15,948 nt of DNA from the NCBI RefSeq assembly GCF_000429665.1, contig NZ_AUCH01000029.1, positions 1 to 15,948 on the forward strand, written 5' to 3'. Below are positions 1-12,297 of this stretch, piece by piece. The notes beneath the pieces are model-generated. The model searched no databases, had not been told where the DNA came from, and saw nothing but the letters and a program-made list of their open reading frames with translations. This DNA is from Azovibrio restrictus DSM 23866 (GTDB lineage: Bacteria; Pseudomonadota; Gammaproteobacteria; Burkholderiales; Rhodocyclaceae). Within the stretch, counting starts at the first letter, position 1; each line of letters starts with the position of its first letter. The position numbers and the translations under genes were made by a program.

Positions 1-421
<421 letters not shown>

Positions 422-443
422 ATTCAATAATCTCCAGTTCCTG

Positions 444-2537
444 TTACTTCTTGTTGATCACGGCCTCGGCGACGTTCTTGGGCGCCTCCGAGTAATGCTT
501 GAATTCCATCGAGTAGGTGGCGCGACCCTGGGACAGGGAGCGCAGCTGAGTGGCGTAGCCGAACATTTCGGACAGGGGCACTTCGGCGCGAACCGCCTTC
601 ATGCCGCCAGGGATGTCTTCCATGCCCTGCACGATGCCGCGACGGGAGGACAGATCGCCCATCACGTTACCCATGTACTCTTCCGGGGTTTCCACTTCAA
701 CGGCCATCATGGGCTCCAGCAGCGTCGGCTGAGCCTTCTTCATACCGTCCTTGAAGGCCATGGAAGCCGCCATGCGGAAGGCGTTTTCGTTGGAGTCCAC
801 GTCGTGGTAGGAGCCATCGAACAGGGTGAACTTGATGTCCACCACCGGGAAGCCAGCCAGCACGCCGCTACCAATGGCGTCCTGCAGACCCTTGTCCACC
901 GCGGGGATGTATTCGCGGGGCACGGTACCACCCTTGATGGCGTCCACGAAGGCGTAACCCGCACCGGGTTCGTTCGGCTCGATCTTGAGCCAGACGTGAC
1001 CGTACTGACCACGGCCGCCGGACTGCTTGACGAACTTGCCTTCTTGCTCGACAGCCTTCTTGATGCATTCCCGGTAGGCCACCTGGGGAGCACCCACGTT
1101 GGCTTCCACGTTGAACTCACGACGCATGCGGTCGACGATGATGTCCAGGTGCAGCTCGCCCATACCGGAGATGATGGTCTGACCGGATTCTTCGTCGGTG
1201 CGAACGCGGAAGGAGGGATCTTCGGCAGCCAGACGGCCCAGGGCGATACCCATCTTTTCCTGGTCAGCCTTGGTCTTGGGCTCCACGGCCACGTGAATCA
1301 CAGGCTCGGGGAACACCATGCGTTCCAGGATGATCGGTGCATCGGGATCACACAGGGTTTCACCGGTGGTGACTTCCTTCAGGCCGACACAGGCGGCGAT
1401 GTCACCGGCCAGCACTTCCTTGATTTCTTCCCGGTTGTTGGCGTGCATCTGCAGGATGCGGCCGATCCGTTCCTTCTTGCCCTTGACGGAGTTCAGCACG
1501 GTGGAGCCGGAGTTCAGCACGCCGGAGTACACGCGGATGAAGGTCAGCTGGCCGACGAAGGGGTCGGTCATCAGCTTGAAGGCCAGAGCAGAGAACTTCT
1601 CGGTATCGTCAGCCTTGCGGGAAGCGGGCTGCTCGCGATCATCCACGCCAGCCACGGGAGGAATATCCACGGGAGAAGGCAGGAACTCGATCACGGCGTC
1701 CAGCATGCGCTGCACACCCTTGTTCTTGAAGGCGGTGCCGCACAGCATGGGCTGAATTTCACAAGCCAGGGTGCGCAGACGCAGACCCAGCTTGATCTTT
1801 TCTTCGGACAGTTCGCCGTTTTCCAGGTACTCGTTCATCAGGTCTTCGGACGCCTCAGCGGCAGCCTCAACCATCTGCTCGCGCCAGGTCTGGGCGGTTT
1901 CCACCAGATCAGCGGGGATATCCTTGTAGTCGAACTTCATGCCCTGGGAGGCTTCGTCCCAAATGACGGCCTTCATCTTGATCAGATCCACGACGCCGGC
2001 GAACGTGTCTTCGGCACCGATGGGGATCACGATGGGCACAGGATTGGCCTTCAGGCGGGTCTTCATCTGGTCTACGACCTTGAAGAAGTTGGCGCCGGAA
2101 CGGTCCATCTTGTTCACGAAGGCCAGACGGGGCACCTTGTACTTGGTCGCCTGACGCCACACGGTTTCAGACTGGGGCTGCACACCGCCCACAGCGCAGT
2201 AAACCATGCAGGCACCGTCCAGGACGCGCATGGAGCGCTCGACTTCGATGGTGAAGTCCACGTGGCCCGGGGTGTCGATGATGTTGAAGCGGTGCTCGGG
2301 AAGGCTGCTGTCCATGCCCTTCCAGAAGCAGGTGGTGGCCGCGGAGGTGATGGTGATACCCCGCTCCTGTTCCTGCTCCATCCAGTCCATGGTGGCAGCG
2401 CCGTCATGCACTTCGCCAATCTTGTGATTGACGCCGGTGTAGTAGAGGATGCGCTCGGTCGTGGTGGTCTTGCCGGCGTCGATGTGAGCGGAAATACCGA
2501 TGTTGCGGTAGCGCTCGATAGGTGTCTTACGTGCCAC
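444..2537 (-). CDS. fusA: Elongation factor G
   Basis: EF-G is the GTPase that drives tRNA-mRNA translocation and, with RRF, ribosome recycling. It has 697 residues, close to the E. coli length of 704. The G1 P-loop AHIDAGKT is at residues 17-24, the switch I RGITI at 59-63, G3 DTPGH at 88-92 and G4 NKMD at 142-145. Domains II to V follow in normal order, and no key residue looks lost. The start codon is GTG (2535-2537) and gives MARKTPIERYRNIGISAHID; a GAGG ribosome-binding site at 2545-2548 lies 7 nt upstream. The gene follows rpsG by 21 nt and precedes tuf by 22 nt, so it is cotranscribed with both. The canonical operon position argues that this is the main translocase and not a paralog. 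Confidence 0.98.
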   Translation of the reverse strand: MARKTPIERYRNIGISAHIDAGKTTTTERILYYTGVNHKIGEVHDGAATMDWMEQEQERGITITSAATTCFWKGMDSSLPEHRFNIIDTPGHVDFTIEVERSMRVLDGACMVYCAVGGVQPQSETVWRQATKYKVPRLAFVNKMDRSGANFFKVVDQMKTRLKANPVPIVIPIGAEDTFAGVVDLIKMKAVIWDEASQGMKFDYKDIPADLVETAQTWREQMVEAAAEASEDLMNEYLENGELSEEKIKLGLRLRTLACEIQPMLCGTAFKNKGVQRMLDAVIEFLPSPVDIPPVAGVDDREQPASRKADDTEKFSALAFKLMTDPFVGQLTFIRVYSGVLNSGSTVLNSVKGKKERIGRILQMHANNREEIKEVLAGDIAACVGLKEVTTGETLCDPDAPIILERMVFPEPVIHVAVEPKTKADQEKMGIALGRLAAEDPSFRVRTDEESGQTIISGMGELHLDIIVDRMRREFNVEANVGAPQVAYRECIKKAVEQEGKFVKQSGGRGQYGHVWLKIEPNEPGAGYAFVDAIKGGTVPREYIPAVDKGLQDAIGSGVLAGFPVVDIKFTLFDGSYHDVDSNENAFRMAASMAFKDGMKKAQPTLLEPMMAVEVETPEEYMGNVMGDLSSRRGIVQGMEDIPGGMKAVRAEVPLSEMFGYATQLRSLSQGRATYSMEFKHYSEAPKNVAEAVINKK

Positions 2538-2558
2538 GTTATAACCTCGATGAATGGG

Positions 2559-3029
2559 TTAGAAGCGGAAGTGGGAGAAGGCCTTGTTGGCCTCAGCCAT
2601 ACGGTGCACTTCGTCGCGCTTCTTGACGGCGCCACCACGGTTCTCGGAGGCTTCCAGCATCTCGGCAGCCAGACGCAGGCCCATGGTCTTCTCGGAGCGC
2701 TTGCGGGCGGCTTCACGCAGCCAGCGCATGGCCAGGGCCATACGACGGGCGGGGCGCACTTCGACGGGCACCTGGTAGTTGGCACCACCGACGCGGCGGG
2801 ACTTCACTTCCACCAGGGGCTTCACGTTGCCGATGGCAGCGGTGAACACTTCCAGGGGATCCTTACCGCTCTTGGTGGAGATCTGGGCGAAAGCGCCATA
2901 GACGATGCGCTCGGCGACGGACTTCTTGCCGCTTTGCATGATGGCATTGATGAACTTGGAAACATCCTGGCTCCCGAACTTGGGATCCGGCAGAACTTCA
3001 CGCTTGGGTACTTCACGACGACGCGGCAT
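2559..3029 (-). CDS. rpsG: 30S ribosomal protein S7
   Basis: S7 is a primary 16S rRNA-binding protein that nucleates assembly of the 30S head and lies near the E site. The 156-residue product starts MPRRREVPKREVLPDPKFGS and shows the usual basic N-terminus, the SGKKSVAERIVYGA stretch (about residues 33-46), the VGGANYQVPVEV beta-hairpin (about 79-90) and the RRMALAMRWL helix. The ATG is at 3027-3029, with a purine-rich GAGAGGAAG stretch just upstream. A 101-nt gap separates it from rpsL, much longer than the other gaps in this operon. In E. coli the equivalent gap is where S7 represses its own translation, and it is structured here too (see 3057-3108). The TAA stop is 21 nt before fusA. Confidence 0.98.
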   Translation of the reverse strand: MPRRREVPKREVLPDPKFGSQDVSKFINAIMQSGKKSVAERIVYGAFAQISTKSGKDPLEVFTAAIGNVKPLVEVKSRRVGGANYQVPVEVRPARRMALAMRWLREAARKRSEKTMGLRLAAEMLEASENRGGAVKKRDEVHRMAEANKAFSHFRF

Positions 3030-3056
3030 AACTTCCTCTCTTTACACAATTCAGTT

Positions 3057-3108
3057 GAGGTTGCACGAAACGTTCGCACAAAACCTCGCGGCCGCCCATA
3101 AGGCGGCC
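3057..3108 (-). promoter_or_regulatory. Paired hairpins in the rpsL-rpsG gap, candidate S7 translational operator
   Basis: Two hairpins fill the middle of the 101-nt intercistronic gap. On the mRNA strand the upstream one pairs GGCCGCC with GGCGGCC (3090-3096 with 3102-3108, 5-nt loop). The second pairs GAGGTT (3082-3087) with AACCTC (3057-3062). It continues past a 2-nt bulge into a 7-bp stem, 3073-3079 with 3063-3069, which includes two G-U pairs and a 3-nt CGT loop. The rpsG ribosome-binding site follows. In E. coli S7 binds the rpsL-rpsG gap and represses rpsG. The position and size match; the function is inferred. Confidence 0.55.
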
Positions 3109-3130
3109 ACTTACTCAAGCAACCCGGAAA

Positions 3131-3508
3131 TCAGGCTGCCTTCGGACGCTTGGCCCCGTACTTGGAACGGGACTGCTTACGATCCTTGACCCCCTGGGTA
3201 TCCAGGGAACCCCGCACGGTGTGGTAACGCACACCCGGCAAGTCCTTCACCCGGCCGCCACGGATCAGGACCACGGAGTGCTCCTGCAGGTTGTGGCCTT
3301 CACCGCCGATGTAGGAAATGACTTCGTAGCCATTGGTCAGACGCACCTTGCAAACCTTCCGCAGAGCGGAGTTAGGCTTCTTGGGGGTGGTGGTGTAGAC
3401 GCGGGTGCAGACACCGCGCTTCTGGGGGCACTTTTCCAGTGCCGGGACCTTGCTCTTGGTTACTTCTGCCTCGCGCGGCTTGCGCACGAGCTGGTTGATA
3501 GTAGGCAT
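3131..3508 (-). CDS. rpsL: 30S ribosomal protein S12
   Basis: S12 sits at the 30S decoding centre and affects translational accuracy and streptomycin response. The product has 125 residues, starting MPTINQLVRKPREAEVTKSK. The reading frame stays open upstream to 3865, but ATG 3506-3508 is chosen because it gives the universal S12 N-terminus and has a GAGG ribosome-binding site 6 nt upstream; a longer form would run into rpoC. The conserved TPKKPNSALRK loop (residues 41-51) and GGRVKDLPGVRYH loop (84-96) are intact. Their lysines K44 and K88 are the unmutated, streptomycin-sensitive type, and D89 is the usual methylthiolation target. This is the first gene of the str operon; a good promoter lies about 110 nt upstream. 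Confidence 0.98.
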   Translation of the reverse strand: MPTINQLVRKPREAEVTKSKVPALEKCPQKRGVCTRVYTTTPKKPNSALRKVCKVRLTNGYEVISYIGGEGHNLQEHSVVLIRGGRVKDLPGVRYHTVRGSLDTQGVKDRKQSRSKYGAKRPKAA

Positions 3509-3518
3509 ATAAATCCTC

Positions 3519-3535
3519 TGGCGGACAGACCGCCA
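3519..3535 (-). promoter_or_regulatory. Hairpin at the rpsL ribosome-binding site
   Basis: A 6-bp stem (TGGCGG with CCGCCA, 5-nt loop) ends directly before the rpsL AGAGGA ribosome-binding site. On the mRNA strand the GGCGGT arm is preceded about 5 nt upstream by a second GGCGGT copy (around 3537-3546), so the same CCGCC segment has two possible partners. Another small hairpin (TTTTGT with ACAAAA, 3565-3579) and the palindrome AGCGATCGCT (3548-3557) lie in the same leader. No known element is recognised. Confidence 0.4.
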
Positions 3536-3617
3536 AAACACCGCCGAAGCGATCGCTCCAGCCATTTTGTTATACAAAACAAAGGCTCTGATTAGCCTCT
3601 GCCGACAAAGGCCATAG

Positions 3618-3646
3618 ATTCTATGGCTTGGCAAGGGCCGTGTCAA
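3618..3646 (-). promoter_or_regulatory. Sigma70-type promoter of the str operon
   Basis: On the minus strand a perfect -35 TTGACA (3641-3646) is separated by exactly 17 nt from TAGAAT (3618-3623), one mismatch from the consensus TATAAT. Transcription would begin near 3611-3613, giving an rpsL leader of about 104 nt. The -35 lies in one arm of a 12-bp inverted repeat (3635-3664). The -10 sits at the centre of a 17-bp palindrome, GCCATAG-AAT-CTATGGC (3611-3627). It is the best promoter match I found in the window. Confidence 0.85.
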
Positions 3647-3693
3647 CGAAGCTTGACACGGCCCCTGTTTCCGGCCCCTGTTTCCGGGGCCGG
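3635..3693 (-). terminator. Two strong hairpins downstream of rpoC, possible terminator
   Basis: After the rpoC stop the transcript can form an 8-bp GC stem (CCGGCCCC with GGGGCCGG, 3671-3678 and 3686-3693, 7-nt loop). A 12-bp stem follows (3635-3646 with 3653-3664, 6-nt loop). Neither is followed by a T-run: the bases after the second are TTGCCAAG. A classical intrinsic terminator is therefore doubtful; pausing, Rho-linked termination or 3'-end protection are alternatives. The downstream arm of the second hairpin contains the str promoter -35. Confidence 0.5.
3660..3685. repeat. Two tandem copies of a 13-bp unit
   Basis: The unit GGCCCCTGTTTCC occurs twice head to tail (3660-3672 and 3673-3685) and is followed by GGGGCC. 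The transcript thus has two GGGGCC segments that can pair with the single upstream GGCCCC, so the rpoC-distal hairpins have alternative registers. It may have arisen by slippage. Confidence 0.9.
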
Positions 3694-3701
3694 CAATTTC
3701 A

Positions 3702-7913
<4,212 letters not shown>

Positions 7914-7935
7914 CGTTTAACTCCTAAGCCCTGAA

Positions 7936-10900
7936 TCAATAACGTTCCAGATCGATGTCGATCGCCAGCGAACGGATTTCCTTGACCAGCACGTTGAAGG
8001 ATTCCGGCATGCCGGCATCGATCTTGTGCTCGCCCTTGACGATGTTTTCGTACACCTTGGTACGGCCGTTCACGTCGTCGGACTTCACGGTCAGCATTTC
8101 CTGCAGCACGTAGGAAGCGCCGTAGGCCTCCAGGGCCCAGACTTCCATTTCCCCGAAACGCTGGCCGCCGAACTGGGCCTTACCGCCCAGCGGCTGCTGG
8201 GTCACCAGGCTGTAGGGACCGGTGGAACGGGCGTGCATCTTGTCATCCACCAAGTGGTGCAGCTTCAGGTAGTGCATGTAGCCCACGGTGACCGTGCGTT
8301 CAAAGGCTTCGCCGGTGCGGCCGTCGAAGAGCTGGATCTGACCGCTGGAAGGCAGGCCGGCCAGGTTCAGCATGTACTTGATTTCCTCTTCCTTGGCCCC
8401 GTCGAACACCGGCGTGGCGAAGGGCACACCGGCCTTGAGGTTGCTGGCCAGTTCCAGGATCTCGCCGTCGTTGAGGGAATCCAGATCCTCGGGCTTGCCC
8501 TTGGTGTTGTAGATCTCCTCCAGGAAAGCGCGCATTTCCTGGGCGCTGGCTTCCTTCCTGAGCATGGCTTCGATCTTGTGGCCCAGGCCCTTGGCGGCCC
8601 AGCCCAGGTGGACTTCGAGAATCTGCCCGACGTTCATCCGGGACGGCACACCCAGGGGGTTCAGGACGATGTCCACCGTACGGCCGTCGGCCATGTGGGG
8701 CATGTCTTCCACGGGCACGATACGGGACACGACGCCCTTGTTACCGTGGCGGCCGGCCATCTTATCGCCGGGCTGCAGACGGCGCTTCACGGCCACGTAG
8801 ACCTTGACCATCTTCTGCACGCCGGGGGGCAGCTCGTCGCCCTGGGTCAGCTTCTTACGCTTGGCTTCGAAGGCTTCGTCGAAGGCCTTGCGGGTCTGCT
8901 CCAGACCGTCGCGGATCTGTTCCAGCTGCTGGGCCAGCTCGTCGTCGGCGACGCGGATGTCGAACCAGTGATGGGGCTCCAGGCCGTCCAGGTATTCCTT
9001 GTTGATTTCGGAACCCTTGGCCAGACGCTTGGGACCGCCGTTGGCCTTCTTGCCCATGATCAGGCGTTCGACCCGGGCGAAAGCGTCACGCTCCACGATC
9101 CGCATCTGGTCGGCCAGGTCCAGCTTGTAGCCGCGCAGGTGGTCGTCGATGATGGATTGGGCACGCTTGTCCCGCTCGATGCCTTCGCGGGTGAACACCT
9201 GCACGTCGATGACGGTCCCGGCGATGCCAGCGGGCACGCGCAGGGAGGTGTCCTTCACGTCGGAGGCCTTCTCGCCGAAGATGGCGCGCAGCAGCTTCTC
9301 TTCCGGGGTCAGCTGGGTTTCACCCTTGGGAGTGACCTTGCCCACCAGCACGTCGCCGGCTTCCACTTCGGCACCGATGTACACGATGCCGGATTCATCC
9401 AGGCGGCCCAGCTGGGCTTCGCCCAGGGAGGCGATGTCGCGGGTGATTTCCTCGGGTCCGAGCTTGGTGTCCCGGGCCACGACCGTCAGTTCCTCGATGT
9501 GGATGGAGGTGTAACGGTCTTCGGCCACGACGCGCTCGGAGATCAGGATCGAGTCTTCGTAGTTGTAGCCGTTCCAGGGCATGAAGGCGATCAGCATGTT
9601 CTGACCGAGGGCCAGTTCGCCCTTGTCGGTGGAGGCGCCGTCGGCCACCACGTCACCCCGGGCGATCACGTCACCCACACGCACCATGGGACGCTGGTTG
9701 ATGTTGGTGTTCTGGTTGGAGCGGGTGTATTTCACCAAGTTGTAGATGTCCACACCCACTTCGCCCGCCAGGGCTTCCTCGTCATGGACGCGCACCACGA
9801 CACGGCCGGCATCCACGTAGTCCACCACACCGCCGCGCAGGGCCACCACGGCAGTCCCCGAGTCCACCGCCACGGTGCGCTCGATGCCGGTGCCCACCAG
9901 GGGCTTTTCCGGACGCAGACAGGGCACGGCCTGACGCTGCATGTTGGCACCCATCAGGGCCCGGTTCGCATCGTCATGCTCGAGGAAGGGGATCAGGGAG
10001 GCGGCGACGGAAACGATCTGGCCGGGGGCCACGTCCATGTACTGGACGCGGGAGGGCTCGGCCAGGATGGTTTCGCCCTTTTCCCGGCAGGTGACCAGCT
10101 CGTCCTTGAGGCTGCCGTCCTCACCCAGGGTGGCGTTGGCCTGGGCGATCACGTAGGCGCCTTCTTCAATGGCGGACAGGAACTCGATCTGGTCGGTGAC
10201 CTTGCCGTCCACCACCTTGCGGTAAGCGGTTTCGATGAAGCCGTAGTCGTTCACCCGGGCGTACAGTGCCAGGGAGTTGATCAGGCCGATGTTCGGACCT
10301 TCCGGCGTTTCGATGGGGCAGACGCGGCCGTAATGGGTCGGATGCACGTCGCGCACTTCGAAGCCGGCACGTTCGCGGGTCAGACCGCCGGGGCCCAGGG
10401 CGGAAACGCGCCGCTTGTGGGTGATCTCGGACAGGGGGTTGGTCTGGTCCATGAACTGGGACAGCTGGCTGGAGCCGAAGAACTCCTTGATCGCGGCGCT
10501 GATGGGCTTGGCGTTGATCAGGTCGTGGGGCATCAGGTTCTCGGACTCGGCCTGGTTCAGGCGTTCCTTGACGGCCCGCTCGACCCGCACCAGGCCGGCG
10601 CGGAACTGGTTCTCGGCCAGTTCGCCCACGGAGCGGACGCGGCGGTTACCCAGGTGGTCGATATCGTCGATGTCGCCGCGGCCATTGCGCAGTTCCACCA
10701 GGACCTTGATCACATCCACGATGTCCCGGGGCGACAGGGTCAGCTGCTCACGCACTTCCACGTGGCCGCCGACAGCCTTCAGCTTGGCGGCCAGGGCTTC
10801 GGCCTCTTCCTTGGTCAGGTTCTCGGCGATGGCGCGGGGCCCGAAGGGCAGCTGGCCCACGATTTCCTGGATCCGGCTCAGAGGCAGGGCAGCGGCTTCG

Positions 10901-12231
10901 GCCAGGTTCTTCAGGGCGGCTTCGGCGCGGGACTGGAGGCTGTTGACCATCACCTTGTATTCGATGACGTCGGTGCGACCCAGGCGGCGGTTGAACTTCA
11001 TGCGGCCCACGCCGGACAGGTCGTAGCGCTCGTCCGAGTAGAACAGACCCTGGAACAGGATTTCCACGGCTTCTTCGGTGGGCGGCTCGCCAGGACGCAT
11101 CATCCGGTAGATGGCCACGCGGGCAGCCTGCTTGGAGGCGGTATCGTCACCACGCAGGGTCTGGGAGATGAAGGCGCCCCGGTCCAGATCATTGGTGTAC
11201 AGGGTCTTGATGTCGCCCACGGCCGCTTCCTGCAGCTTGGCCAGCAGGGCTTCGGTGATTTCTTCATTGACCTCGGCGATGATTTCGCCGGTGTCCTTGT
11301 CCACCACCGGGGTGCCGATCACGCGGCCCAGGATGAAATCCTCGGGCACGGACAGCTGGTGCAGGCTGGCGGCCTGCATGTCACGGATGTGCTTGGCGGT
11401 GATCCGCTTGTCCTTGGCAACAATCGCCTTGCCATCCGGACCGACCACGTCGAAGCGGGCCACTTCGCCACGCAGACGCTCGGGGACCACTGCGAAATCG
11501 ATGCCGTCCTTGGAAATACTGAAGGTGTCGAAGTCGAAGAACTCGGCCAGGATCTGTTCCGGCGTCATGCCCAGGGCCATCAGCAGGGTGGTGACGGGCA
11601 TCTTGCGGCGGCGGTCCACCCGGAAGAACAGGGTGTCCTTGGGATCGAACTCGAAATCCAGCCAGGAACCGCGATAGGGGATGATGCGGGCGGAGAACAG
11701 CAGCTTGCCGGAGGAATGGGTCTTGCCCCGATCATGCTCGAAGAACACGCCAGGAGAACGGTGCAGCTGGGACACGATGACCCGCTCCGTACCGTTGATG
11801 ACGAAGGAGCCGTTGGTGGTCATGAGCGGAATCTCGCCCATGTAGACTTCCTGCTCCTTCACTTCCTTGATGGTCTCGGGAGCTTCCCGGTCCAGAATCA
11901 CCAGGCGCACCTTGGCGCGCAGGGAAGAAGCGAAGGTCAGACCCCGTTGATGACATTCCTTGACGTCAAAAGCGGGCTCCCCCAGGGTGTAGCTGACGAA
12001 CTCCAGACGGGCGTTGCCGGAATGGGAGACGATCGGAAAGATGGAAGAGAACGCTGCCTGGAGGCCCTCGTTCTTCCGCTGGGCCGCGGGAACTTCAGCC
12101 TGGAGGAAGTCGGAGAAAGACGCCAGCTGAGTCGCGAGCAGGTAGGGAACGTCGAGGACGTTCTCCCGCTTGGCGAAACTCTTGCGGATGCGTTTCTTCT
12201 CGGTGTAGGAATAGGAGGAGGTAGAACTCAT
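7936..12231 (-). CDS. rpoB: DNA-directed RNA polymerase subunit beta, with an extra internal domain
   Basis: Beta forms the second half of the RNA polymerase catalytic core and is the rifampicin target. At 1431 residues it is clearly longer than E. coli beta (1342). The rifampicin region GSSQLSQFMDQTNPLSEITHKRR begins at residue 586. Q592, D595, H605 and S610 correspond to E. coli Q513, D516, H526 and S531 and are the sensitive type. Active-site lysines K1157 and K1165 lie in GDKMAGRHGNKG. SI1 and SI2 regions are present; SI2 has about 13 more residues than E. coli, which I recall as usual in Betaproteobacteria. Most of the extra length is a 71-residue insertion between MKFNRRLGR (411-419) and LSPRDIVDVIKVLVELRNG (499-517), described separately. 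The ATG at 12229-12231 has GGAG 5 nt upstream. Confidence 0.99.
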   Translation of the reverse strand: MSSTSSYSYTEKKRIRKSFAKRENVLDVPYLLATQLASFSDFLQAEVPAAQRKNEGLQAAFSSIFPIVSHSGNARLEFVSYTLGEPAFDVKECHQRGLTFASSLRAKVRLVILDREAPETIKEVKEQEVYMGEIPLMTTNGSFVINGTERVIVSQLHRSPGVFFEHDRGKTHSSGKLLFSARIIPYRGSWLDFEFDPKDTLFFRVDRRRKMPVTTLLMALGMTPEQILAEFFDFDTFSISKDGIDFAVVPERLRGEVARFDVVGPDGKAIVAKDKRITAKHIRDMQAASLHQLSVPEDFILGRVIGTPVVDKDTGEIIAEVNEEITEALLAKLQEAAVGDIKTLYTNDLDRGAFISQTLRGDDTASKQAARVAIYRMMRPGEPPTEEAVEILFQGLFYSDERYDLSGVGRMKFNRRLGRTDVIEYKVMVNSLQSRAEAALKNLAEAAALPLSRIQEIVGQLPFGPRAIAENLTKEEAEALAAKLKAVGGHVEVREQLTLSPRDIVDVIKVLVELRNGRGDIDDIDHLGNRRVRSVGELAENQFRAGLVRVERAVKERLNQAESENLMPHDLINAKPISAAIKEFFGSSQLSQFMDQTNPLSEITHKRRVSALGPGGLTRERAGFEVRDVHPTHYGRVCPIETPEGPNIGLINSLALYARVNDYGFIETAYRKVVDGKVTDQIEFLSAIEEGAYVIAQANATLGEDGSLKDELVTCREKGETILAEPSRVQYMDVAPGQIVSVAASLIPFLEHDDANRALMGANMQRQAVPCLRPEKPLVGTGIERTVAVDSGTAVVALRGGVVDYVDAGRVVVRVHDEEALAGEVGVDIYNLVKYTRSNQNTNINQRPMVRVGDVIARGDVVADGASTDKGELALGQNMLIAFMPWNGYNYEDSILISERVVAEDRYTSIHIEELTVVARDTKLGPEEITRDIASLGEAQLGRLDESGIVYIGAEVEAGDVLVGKVTPKGETQLTPEEKLLRAIFGEKASDVKDTSLRVPAGIAGTVIDVQVFTREGIERDKRAQSIIDDHLRGYKLDLADQMRIVERDAFARVERLIMGKKANGGPKRLAKGSEINKEYLDGLEPHHWFDIRVADDELAQQLEQIRDGLEQTRKAFDEAFEAKRKKLTQGDELPPGVQKMVKVYVAVKRRLQPGDKMAGRHGNKGVVSRIVPVEDMPHMADGRTVDIVLNPLGVPSRMNVGQILEVHLGWAAKGLGHKIEAMLRKEASAQEMRAFLEEIYNTKGKPEDLDSLNDGEILELASNLKAGVPFATPVFDGAKEEEIKYMLNLAGLPSSGQIQLFDGRTGEAFERTVTVGYMHYLKLHHLVDDKMHARSTGPYSLVTQQPLGGKAQFGGQRFGEMEVWALEAYGASYVLQEMLTVKSDDVNGRTKVYENIVKGEHKIDAGMPESFNVLVKEIRSLAIDIDLERY
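10747..10962 (-). other. L7/L12 C-terminal-domain-like insertion in RpoB (residues about 424-495)
   Basis: Between MKFNR (M411) and RNGRG (R515) this beta has 104 residues where E. coli has 33, so 71 are extra. That equals the size of an L7/L12 C-terminal domain. The segment aligns by eye with L12 from the same window. IEYKVMV matches TEFTVIL, LPLSRIQEIVGQLP matches LGLKEAKDVVDGAP, and NLTKEEAEALAAKLKAVGG-HVEV matches GISKADAEALKKQLEDAGA-KVEL. Hydrophobic spacing is kept throughout. Of the basic residues used by L12 to bind elongation factors (E. coli K70, R73, K81, K84) only K70 has a lysine equivalent, K441; the others become A444, S452 and Q455. The insertion is certain. The L12-like fold is inferred from pattern alone. 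A role is unknown. Confidence 0.65.
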
Positions 12232-12297
12232 GGTCGCTCCGAGATCAAAGGACGGAAACGGTTAGGCCGGAACAGCTGGCGCAAAAAGGCAGAAACA

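Noticed and set aside
9200..10000. Possible rifampicin- or streptomycin-resistance changes in rpoB and rpsL
   Set aside because: The key residues (RpoB Q592, D595, H605, S610; S12 K44, K88) are the normal sensitive type.
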